Below are positions 16,676-22,009 of a stretch of 22,009 nt of DNA, one piece after another. The DNA comes from CAZADA01 sp964636945 (GTDB lineage Bacteria > Pseudomonadota > Alphaproteobacteria > Caulobacterales > Maricaulaceae). The notes beneath the pieces were generated by a model that saw only the letters and a list, made by a program, of their open reading frames with translations, did not search any database and was not told the origin of the DNA. The stretch is from contig CAZWVH010000051.1 in the NCBI GenBank assembly GCA_964636945.1, forward strand, positions 1-22,009, written 5' to 3'. Position 1 is the first letter of the stretch. Every line of letters starts with the position of its first letter. Made by a program: the position numbers and the translations under genes.

Positions 16676-17164
16676 ATGAAACGTGGTGCATTGGCGGCGA
16701 TGGCCGCTGTTTTCAGCCTTAGCTGTGTCTCGCCGGTGTTGGCGCAAGATGCTGAACCATCGGGGCCAAAGGCCGAAGAAGCTCTGTTCGGTGAGTTTGC
16801 GGCCGGCGATAATCAGTTGATTTTTGAGGACAATGGCACGCCAGGCGGCGGGGAGCAGTTCCGCTTGGTTGACGCCGAAGGCATTCTCCTGACGCGCGGC
16901 GTTTATCTGGTGGTTGGCGATCAGATTTACATTTCCGACATTGAGGGCGAGCAGACTTGCCCGATCACCGTGGGCGGCCGGTACCAGTTTGTTCGCAACG
17001 GTGATGCGCTTGAGCTGACCCAAGTTTCGGATCGCTGCGAAGGCCGCCGTGAACGCCTCAACGCCGCTGAACCGCCTGAGCCCGAAGAGGAAGAAGCAGC
17101 CCAACCTGCAGCAGCCGAGGGCGAAGCTGAAGGCGAAGAAGGCGAAGGCGACGGCGGCGAATAG
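16676..17164 (+). CDS. Small secreted protein of unknown function with acidic C-terminal tail
   Basis: I do not recognise this 162-residue protein. A signal peptide (about 1-24, 'VSPVLAQD') points to the periplasm. The middle (about 35-125) is rich in short beta-like strands ('QLIFEDNG', 'EQFRLVDAEGILLTRGVYLVV', 'QIYISDI') with two cysteines, C95 and C121, that could pair as a disulfide. The last 30 residues are almost only Glu, Ala, Gly and Pro, written by a GAAGGC-like hexamer repeat. ATG 16676 is preferred over an upstream in-frame GTG at 16625 because AAGGGGA lies a few bases before it and the signal peptide starts there. It is convergent with hisI, with 26 bases between stops. Confidence 0.7.
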   Translation: MKRGALAAMAAVFSLSCVSPVLAQDAEPSGPKAEEALFGEFAAGDNQLIFEDNGTPGGGEQFRLVDAEGILLTRGVYLVVGDQIYISDIEGEQTCPITVGGRYQFVRNGDALELTQVSDRCEGRRERLNAAEPPEPEEEEAAQPAAAEGEAEGEEGEGDGGE

Positions 17165-17190
17165 TCGGTCTCCTCAGCCTCATGCTTTGG

Positions 17191-17586
17191 TTATTCCTGG
17201 TGAACTAAGCCGCCGTGCTCGACCGTTCGATAGAAGCAGGAGCGGGCGCCGGTATGGCAGGCCGGTCCGATCTGCCGGACAGTGAGCAGCACGGCGTCTT
17301 GGTCGCAGTCGATCTGCACAGCGACGACATCTTGCGTGTGCCCTGAGGTTTCGCCCTTGCGCCACAAAGCTTGGCGCGAGCGCGACCAATACCAGGCTTG
17401 GCCGGTCGCCAACGTTTTCGCCAGCGCCTCGGCGTTCATATGCGCCACCATCAAAACGTCCCGGGTTTCGGCGTCTTGCGCCACCGCGGTGATGAGGCCG
17501 TCGGCGTTGAATTTGGGCGACAATGTCGCGCCGCGTTCAAGCTCGATGGTGTCAGCCGGGGGCTCGGGGAAGTTGGCGTTGGGCAT
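17191..17586 (-). CDS. hisI: Phosphoribosyl-AMP cyclohydrolase HisI
   Basis: A 131-residue enzyme that opens the adenine ring of phosphoribosyl-AMP, the third step of histidine synthesis. It is the stand-alone HisI form without the HisE pyrophosphohydrolase domain. Typical features are 'VLMVAHMNAEAL', 'WYWSRSRQALWRKGETSGH', 'DCDQDAVLL' and 'GPACHTGARSCFY'; C94, C110 and C117 are the expected zinc ligands and the Asp residues at 93-97 the second metal site. The start is uncertain: ATG 17586 ('MPNANFP') or ATG 17610 eight residues earlier, neither with a good ribosome-binding site; the shorter form resembles homologues more. hisI often neighbours folE in alphaproteobacteria, as here, though a plus-strand transporter gene and the assembly gap lie between. 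Confidence 0.94.
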   Translation of the reverse strand: MPNANFPEPPADTIELERGATLSPKFNADGLITAVAQDAETRDVLMVAHMNAEALAKTLATGQAWYWSRSRQALWRKGETSGHTQDVVAVQIDCDQDAVLLTVRQIGPACHTGARSCFYRTVEHGGLVHQE

Positions 17587-17680
17587 GGGGACGATCCACA
17601 AGCAGAACATTGAGCGTGCATATTGCGTTGCAGCATAATTGGCGCCATATCGCGCGAGGGCAACACCAGGGCCGCATTCA

Positions 17681-17950
17681 ATGACGTCAATTGCATCTCA
17701 AATGGGCGAGTTCGTCGGCATGATTGCCGCGCTATGCACCACGGGCGCGTTTCTGCCCCAAGCGATCAAGGTGATCCGCGAGCGTCAAACCCAAGCCATT
17801 TCGCTAACCATGTATGTTGTGTTCACCACCGGCGTGGCGCTGTGGTTCGCCTATGGCGTGGCGATTATGAGCTGGCCGGTGATGATCGCCAATGCGATCA
17901 CCTTCCTACTGGCGGCGACCATATTGGCGACCAAACTGCGCTTTGGCTGA
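17681..17950 (+). CDS. SemiSWEET-type sugar transporter (PQ-loop family)
   Basis: An 89-residue protein with three membrane helices, the size of bacterial SemiSWEETs, which dimerise to pass sugars across the inner membrane. The PQ motif is P26-Q27 in 'TGAFLPQAIKVIRERQTQAISL'. W55 and N71 keep the spacing of the Trp/Asn pair that lines the sugar pocket in characterised SemiSWEETs. Start ATG 17681 is preferred; a TTG at 17639 and an ATG at 17702 are alternatives, and no strong ribosome-binding site decides. The gene ends two bases before the run of N and points toward folE, so it is convergent with folE. The transported sugar cannot be inferred. Confidence 0.85.
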   Translation: MTSIASQMGEFVGMIAALCTTGAFLPQAIKVIRERQTQAISLTMYVVFTTGVALWFAYGVAIMSWPVMIANAITFLLAATILATKLRFG

Positions 17951-17951
17951 G

Positions 17952-18051
17952 NNNNNNNNNNNNNNNNNNNNNNNNNNNNNNNNNNNNNNNNNNNNNNNNN
18001 NNNNNNNNNNNNNNNNNNNNNNNNNNNNNNNNNNNNNNNNNNNNNNNNNNN
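17952..18051. other. Assembly gap (100 N)
   Basis: Exactly 100 undetermined bases, the conventional filler for a scaffold gap of unknown length. It removes the 3' end of folE and anything that lies between folE and the SemiSWEET gene. Confidence 0.99.
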
Positions 18052-18689
18052 TCCTTGAACACGCCGGTAAAGCGTGTGGTGATCGTGGACACATCGGGAT
18101 GGTGCACGCCACGTGTGGTCATGCATTGGTGCACAGCGTCGATGTAGACAGCCACGCCGCGCGGTTCGAGCGCATTAGTAATCGCTTCTGCGATTTGAGC
18201 GGTCATGGTTTCTTGGGTTTGCAGACGCTTGGCGAAGATTTCCACCACGCGCGCGATTTTCGAGATCCCCACCACCCGATTGGTGGGCATGTAGGCCACA
18301 TGGGCTTTGCCGAGGAACGGGGCCATGTGGTGTTCGCAATGGCTCTCCACATCGATATCGCGCAACATCACGATATCGTCATAGCCCGAAACATCCTCAA
18401 ACACCCGGGCGAGTTCTTTTTCAGGATCGGCCTCATAGCCTTGGAACCATTCTGTGAATGCATCCACAACGCGTTTGGGCGTGTCCTTGAGACCTTCGCG
18501 GTCAGGATTGTCACCGGCCCAAGCCAGCAAGGTGCGCACTGCAGCTTCGGCGTCGGCGCGCGGAGGTCGTTTCGTTTGCGGTTTGGTCATGAGTTCGATC
18601 GGAGCTGCTTGGCCATTTTGCTTCTGTTTTTGCGCGCCATTCCCCTTGCGCGCCGGCGCCGCAGGCGCACGCTCTACATTCGATGACAT
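18052..18689 (-). CDS. folE: GTP cyclohydrolase I FolE, 3' end lost in the gap
   Basis: The first 212 residues of the enzyme that converts GTP to dihydroneopterin triphosphate, the entry to folate synthesis. Zinc ligands are C118 and H121 ('SHCEHHMAPF') and C189 ('HQCMTTRG'), with the usual 'LTD/ADPEKEL', 'GISKIARVV' region and 'RFTGVF' near the end. Family members normally end 10-20 residues after 'TGVFK', so only a short tail and the stop are hidden by the N run. The N-terminus carries an extra 40 or so residues rich in Ala, Gln, Lys and Pro before the fold begins. ATG 18689 is chosen because AAGGGG lies about nine bases upstream; the longer open frame to 18881 reads through the structured leader and is not supported. 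Confidence 0.94.
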
Positions 18690-18780
18690 AAGGATACACC
18701 CCTTGTTTGGGGACCGACAGTCGAGCCGGGGAGACCCCGGACTTAACGCCCGTCCTACTTCAGATAAACCATATGTAGGG
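18690..18780 (-). promoter_or_regulatory. Structured folE leader, candidate THF-II (folE-motif) riboswitch
   Basis: Read on the minus strand toward folE, three hairpins follow one another: CCTAC (18779-18775) with GTAGG (18758-18754) around a 16-base loop; CCGGGG (18740-18735), loop TCT, CCCCGG (18731-18726); and CCCC (18712-18709) with GGGG (18702-18699), which covers the AAGGGG ribosome-binding site. The C4/G4 blocks can also pair in other combinations, which would allow switching. A riboswitch class of this kind (folE motif, now THF-II) is known upstream of folE in alphaproteobacteria and acts by burying the ribosome-binding site. The stems are seen directly; membership of that class is inferred from position and layout, not from a covariance match. 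Confidence 0.5.
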
Positions 18781-18829
18781 CATCTATCGCGTCCTGACAT
18801 CCCGATACGGTGACGCAGTATGCTAACAA

Positions 18830-18885
18830 CGGTGTGAGCAAGATGCTGGTGAGCACATAACACCATGGCGCCAGCGGTCACACCG
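18830..18885. repeat. Nested inverted repeats in the folE-cysS intergenic region
   Basis: CGGTGTGA (18830-18837) is matched perfectly by TCACACCG (18878-18885). Inside, GCTGG (18845-18849) matches CCAGC (18871-18875), and TGCT-GGTG-AGCA (18844-18855) can form a small alternative hairpin. The element lies about 45 bases before the cysS start and on the other side of the folE leader, so it could be an operator for either gene or part of an RNA leader. Confidence 0.4.
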
Positions 18886-18929
18886 CGCTACACACTCCCG
18901 CACAAACACTCACGTTTGGGCGGTTAGCC

Positions 18930-20312
18930 ATGACCTTACAGTTTCACAATTCACTCACCCGGTGCAAGGAACCGTTTGAGCCCGGTAATCGCGAACGTGT
19001 GACCATGTATGTGTGCGGGCCAACGGTCTACGACTATGCCCATATCGGCAATGCCCGCCCGGCCGTCGTTTTTGATGTGCTATTTCGGCTTTTGCGTCGA
19101 ACCTATGGCGCGGCGCATGTCTTGTATGCCCGCAACATCACCGATGTGGACGACAAGATCATCGCCAAGGCCGATCAGAGCGGCGAGACGATCGAGGCGA
19201 TCACAGAGCGCTTCACCCGGATTTATCGCGATGACATGGGCGCGCTTGGCGTGTTGACACCCAATATGGAGCCCACGGCCACCGGCCATATCCGCGAAAT
19301 GATCACGGTCATTCAGCGTTTGGTCCAACTCGGCGTCGCTTATGAAGCCGAAGGGCACGTGTTGTTTGAGGTCGATGCGCTGTCTGGCTATGGCGGACTG
19401 TCAGGGCGATCACGCAGCGACATGATTGACGGCGCACGCGTTGAAGTGGCGCCTTATAAGCGCGATGCGGCCGATTTTGTGTTGTGGAAGCCATCAAACT
19501 CCGACGTGGTGGGGTGGAGTAGTCCGTGGGGACGCGGTCGTCCCGGCTGGCATACGGAGTGTTCCGCCATGATTGAATCAAACCTTGGTGAGACCATCGA
19601 CATTCATGGCGGCGGTCAGGACTTACAGTTTCCTCATCACGAAAATGAATTGGCGCAATCGGTTTGCCTTCATGAGGGTGCGCCATTGGCGCGATTTTGG
19701 CTGCACAACGGCTTTTTGACCATGGACACGGAAAAAATGTCCAAATCGTTGGGCAATGTGCGCTTGGTCCACGAGCTTTTGGAGAACTTTCCCGGCGAAG
19801 TGATCCGTTTCGCTCTGCTGTCAGCCCAATACCGACAGCCGCTGGATTGGACGGATGGTCTACTGCGACAATCGCGGGCAACTCTCGATGGTTGGTATGG
19901 CGCGCTTCGCAGGCTATCGGGATTTTCCGCGGAGCCTGGCGATCCGCCCGAAGCCGTGTTGTCGGCGCTCGAGGACGATTTGAATACGCCGCGCGCCTTT
20001 GCCGCAATTTCCCAGTTGGTGGGTGAGGCGAACAAGGCTGAGGACTCGCATCATCGCGAACGCCTAAAGGGGGAGATTCTTGGAGCGGGCCGACTGTTGG
20101 GACTGTTGCAGCAGGACCCGGAACTGTGGTTCCAAGCGCCGGCCAGCGTGGACGGATTATCGGCCGACACCATCAATACCTTGGTCGCTGAGCGCCAGGC
20201 GGCGCGGGTCAATCGTGATTTTGCCGCCGCTGATCGCATCCGCGATGAACTCACCGAAGCCGGGGTCGCCATTGAGGACGGACCTGAAGGTCCCACCTGG
20301 CGGCGCGTGTGA
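18930..20312 (+). CDS. cysS: Cysteinyl-tRNA synthetase CysS
   Basis: A 460-residue class I aminoacyl-tRNA synthetase that charges tRNA-Cys. The zinc site begins with C29 in 'MYVCGPTVYDYAHIGN', where 'HIGN' (38-41) is the HIGH-like signature. 'HGGGQDLQFPHHENELAQS' carries further zinc ligands, and the KMSKS loop is exact at residues 269-273. The C-terminal DALR-like helical part ('DDLNTPRAFAAI', 'RQAARVNRDFAAADRIRDEL') is complete, and the length is normal. The ATG at 18930 has GGGCGG six bases upstream. It is divergent from folE across 240 bases and starts a run of four plus-strand genes. Confidence 0.97.
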   Translation: MTLQFHNSLTRCKEPFEPGNRERVTMYVCGPTVYDYAHIGNARPAVVFDVLFRLLRRTYGAAHVLYARNITDVDDKIIAKADQSGETIEAITERFTRIYRDDMGALGVLTPNMEPTATGHIREMITVIQRLVQLGVAYEAEGHVLFEVDALSGYGGLSGRSRSDMIDGARVEVAPYKRDAADFVLWKPSNSDVVGWSSPWGRGRPGWHTECSAMIESNLGETIDIHGGGQDLQFPHHENELAQSVCLHEGAPLARFWLHNGFLTMDTEKMSKSLGNVRLVHELLENFPGEVIRFALLSAQYRQPLDWTDGLLRQSRATLDGWYGALRRLSGFSAEPGDPPEAVLSALEDDLNTPRAFAAISQLVGEANKAEDSHHRERLKGEILGAGRLLGLLQQDPELWFQAPASVDGLSADTINTLVAERQAARVNRDFAAADRIRDELTEAGVAIEDGPEGPTWRRV

Positions 20313-20361
20313 GACCAATGGCGATCTGTTATCTCTATAGCGCATGGACCATATAACTCTT

Positions 20362-20811
20362 ATGAGCGACGATCTATATCCCACTGAAGTGCTACGCCTG
20401 GCCGCGCAATTACCGGCAGACGGCAAATTGAACAATGCCGACGGCGCCACACGTAAGCGCTCGATGGTGTGTGGCTCACAGGTGGAGGTGTCGCTTCTGC
20501 TTGACCGCGAAGGGCGGATCCAAGATTTGGGCCTGGATGTGGAGGCGTGCGTGTTGGGTCAAGCCGCGGCCAGCATTTTGGCGCGACACGCCGTTGGCGC
20601 CTCTCTCGACGAAGTGCGGGATGCGCGCGATGGTTTGGACGCCATGTTGCGCCAGGGCGCGCCGCCGCCCACTGGACGATTTGCCGAGTTGGCTGAGCTC
20701 GCCTCCGTTCGTGAGTATCCTCGCCGGCATGCATCGACGATGTTGGCGTTTCGAGCTGCGGCTGAGGCAATGGAGCATGCGCTGGCTTCGCGAACGGATG
20801 TGAGCTCTTAA
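20362..20811 (+). CDS. IscU/NifU-like iron-sulfur scaffold protein, degenerate cysteine set
   Basis: A 149-residue member of the NifU N-terminal/IscU superfamily, in which three cysteines and an aspartate normally hold a nascent Fe-S cluster. Here C37 ('MVCGSQVEV') and C63 ('EACVLGQAAAS') are in place, but the usual Asp two residues after the first Cys is Ser, and the third Cys is replaced in 'YPRRHASTML' (H123). This altered set looks like the alphaproteobacterial subgroup annotated as iron-sulfur scaffold proteins beside yidD and thrS; whether it still builds clusters is unclear. ATG 20362 ('MSDDLYP') matches the family's beginning better than ATG 20344; neither has a clear ribosome-binding site. 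It follows cysS by 49 bases. Confidence 0.8.
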   Translation: MSDDLYPTEVLRLAAQLPADGKLNNADGATRKRSMVCGSQVEVSLLLDREGRIQDLGLDVEACVLGQAAASILARHAVGASLDEVRDARDGLDAMLRQGAPPPTGRFAELAELASVREYPRRHASTMLAFRAAAEAMEHALASRTDVSS

Positions 20812-20852
20812 GCGACTGGCAACTTATCAAGGCCGTGCGAGCGCGCTATGCA

Positions 20853-20870
20853 TGACGCTATGAAGCGTCA
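20853..20870. repeat. Short perfect hairpin upstream of yidD
   Basis: TGACGCT (20853-20859), loop ATGA, AGCGTCA (20864-20870). It lies 41 bases before the yidD start. There is no T-run after it, so a terminator is not supported; it may be a small operator or a chance dyad. Confidence 0.35.
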
Positions 20871-20911
20871 CGATGAAAGCGCAGCGAGAATTGATGAAAT
20901 AGGAGTAGTCC

Positions 20912-21247
20912 ATGTCAGGGCTGTTTGGCTCGACCATGGTGGCGGGATTGAAGATTTATCGGGTTTGCTTGAGCCCCGTGCTGGCGTCATTGGGCGTGCG
21001 GTGCCGTCATGAGCCAAGTTGTTCGCTTTACGGCATTGATGCAGTGCAGCGTCACGGAGCATGGGTTGGATTTTGGCTGGGGATCGCCAGATTTCTGCGG
21101 TGCAATCCGTTTGGCACATCGGGTCACGATCCTGTGCCGCGCGAATGTCGGACGGCTCCATGGTACGCGCCTTGGCTGCTTGGCGATTGGCGTGGACCGA
21201 AGTCACATTGTGAAGAAGATGTCTCAGTGAGGGAAGACCATGCCTAA
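20912..21247 (+). CDS. yidD: Membrane protein insertion efficiency factor YidD
   Basis: A 111-residue YidD protein, thought to help YidC insert inner-membrane proteins, associated with the membrane through an amphipathic N-terminal helix. The family core is plain: 'LKIYRVCLSPVL', 'CRHEPSCSLYGIDAVQRHG', 'RFLRCNPFGTSGHDPVP'. Three conserved cysteines are present in the core. It is longer than the typical 70-85 residues because of a hydrophilic C-terminal tail ('DWRGPKSHCEEDVSVREDHA') that overlaps the thrS start by 8 bases. ATG 20912 has AGGAG seven bases upstream. yidD more often lies with rnpA and yidC; in this lineage it rides with thrS. Confidence 0.92.
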   Translation: MSGLFGSTMVAGLKIYRVCLSPVLASLGVRCRHEPSCSLYGIDAVQRHGAWVGFWLGIARFLRCNPFGTSGHDPVPRECRTAPWYAPWLLGDWRGPKSHCEEDVSVREDHA

Positions 21248-22009
21248 ATTGACGTTTCCCGACGGCGCTGTTCGCGAGTTTGACGCGGGCGTGACAGGCA
21301 TGGATGTGGCCGCTTCCATTTCGCCCAATCTGGCGAAAAAGGCGTTGATTATCGCGCTTGACGAGGAATTGCGCGATTTGAACCGGCCCATCGAACGTGA
21401 TGGCGCATTGCGCATCATTACGGCGAAAGATGCTGAAGGCCTCGACGTGATCCGCCATGACATGGCGCATATTCTCGCCGAAGCGGTCCAGGAATTATTC
21501 CCCGGTACGCAAGTGACGATTGGTCCAGTGATCGCGGATGGATTCTATTACGATTTCTATCGCAAGGAGCCATTCTCTACGGAAGATTTTGAAGCCATTG
21601 AGAAAAAAATGGCTGAGATCATTGATCGCGACACCCCGATCACGCGCGAAGTGTGGGATCGCGATGAGGCGATCCAACATTTTGCGGATATGGGCGAGAC
21701 GTATAAGGCCGAAATCATTCGCGACCTGCCCGACTCCGAGGAAATCACCGTCTATCGTCAGGGCGAGTGGCATGATTTGTGTGTTGGCCCGCATTTGCCG
21801 TCCACGGGGCGCGCGCCGAAAGCGTTTAAGCTGATGAAGCTGGCCGGCGCCTATTGGCGCGGCGATCATCGCAATGCTCAGCTACAGCGCATTTACGGCA
21901 CGGCATGGCCGTCGAAGAAAGAACTCGACGCATACCTGTTGCGCTTGGAAGAAGCGGAGAAACGTGATCACCGGCGCTTGGGCCGGATCATGGATCTGTT
22001 TCATTTGCA
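21240..22009 (+). CDS. thrS: Threonyl-tRNA synthetase ThrS, 3'-truncated by window end
   Basis: The first 256 residues of a class II synthetase normally about 640 long. Residues 1-62 are the TGS domain ('LTFPDGAVREFDAGVTGMDVA'). The N2 editing domain that removes mis-attached serine follows: H73 and H77 in 'RHDMAHILAEAVQELFPG' and C181 and H185 in 'DLCVGPHLPSTG', the same four-residue site as in E. coli ThrRS. 'AYWRGDHRNAQLQRIYGTAW' closes the editing domain, and a coiled-coil linker begins at 'KKELDAYLLRLEEAEKRDHRRLG'. The catalytic and anticodon domains lie beyond the window. The start overlaps yidD by 8 bases, so the two are co-translated; 'GAGGGAAG' upstream is a good ribosome-binding site. 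Confidence 0.97.
   Translation, partial: MPKLTFPDGAVREFDAGVTGMDVAASISPNLAKKALIIALDEELRDLNRPIERDGALRIITAKDAEGLDVIRHDMAHILAEAVQELFPGTQVTIGPVIADGFYYDFYRKEPFSTEDFEAIEKKMAEIIDRDTPITREVWDRDEAIQHFADMGETYKAEIIRDLPDSEEITVYRQGEWHDLCVGPHLPSTGRAPKAFKLMKLAGAYWRGDHRNAQLQRIYGTAWPSKKELDAYLLRLEEAEKRDHRRLGRIMDLFHL

Noticed and set aside
17892..18686. Plus-strand open frame running through the run of N
   Set aside because: It joins unrelated sequence across an unknown gap and is antisense to folE.
18690..18881. 64-residue N-terminal extension of FolE
   Set aside because: It would translate the hairpin-rich leader; the ATG at 18689 has a good ribosome-binding site and a sensible N-terminus.
19309..20007. 232-residue open frame on the minus strand
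   Set aside because: It is antisense to cysS across the KMSKS region; arginine-rich shadow translation without a plausible start site.
20853..20870. Intrinsic terminator before yidD
   Set aside because: The 7-bp hairpin is perfect but is not followed by a T-run, so it is listed only as a dyad.

Overview
The window looks like a chromosomal segment of an alphaproteobacterium, probably from the Caulobacterales/Maricaulales/Hyphomonadales side. The reasons are moderately high GC with GTG starts, a long-form SerA next to SerC, an RpoH of the alphaproteobacterial kind, rluD close to rpoH, folE near hisI, and an IscU-like scaffold protein beside yidD and thrS. A run of exactly 100 N (17952-18051) shows that it comes from a scaffolded draft assembly. 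Most of the content is housekeeping metabolism. I see no CRISPR array, rRNA, tRNA, transposase or prophage gene.

Layout from left to right. (1) 1-3060 is a tight serine operon: serC (5' end cut by the window), a GNAT acetyltransferase and serA, joined by overlapping stop/start codons. (2) 3161-7162 holds an exported PagL-like lipid A deacylase, purA behind a striking pair of competing hairpins, and an exported S9 prolyl-oligopeptidase. (3) 7261-8547 is an unrecognised multi-pass membrane protein with a six-cysteine loop, ending at a hairpin shared with the convergent rpoH. (4) 8627-14317 carries rpoH and rluD on the minus strand. These two are usually adjacent in alphaproteobacteria, but here about 3.7 kb lies between them: a cytochrome c / PQQ sugar dehydrogenase fusion on the plus strand and two tandem paralogous membrane-anchored proteins of unknown function, visibly AT-richer than the surroundings. 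(5) 14369-17164, on the plus strand, has a small single-pass membrane protein divergent from rluD, a Tat-exported PhoD lipoprotein and a small secreted protein with an acidic tail. (6) 17191-18689 has hisI (minus), a SemiSWEET sugar transporter (plus), the assembly gap, and folE (minus, last residues lost in the gap). folE has a structured leader that can bury its ribosome-binding site and is a candidate for the THF-II (folE-motif) riboswitch. (7) 18930-22009 has cysS, a degenerate IscU/NifU-like scaffold protein, yidD and the first third of thrS, all on the plus strand.

Functionally the window mixes amino-acid, purine, histidine and folate biosynthesis, translation (CysS, ThrS, RluD) and heat-shock control with several envelope functions (PagL-like, S9 peptidase, PhoD, PQQ dehydrogenase, YidD). 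The parts least explained by known families are the paralogous pair at 11273-13163, the cysteine-loop membrane protein, and the RNA-like structures upstream of purA, folE and cysS.
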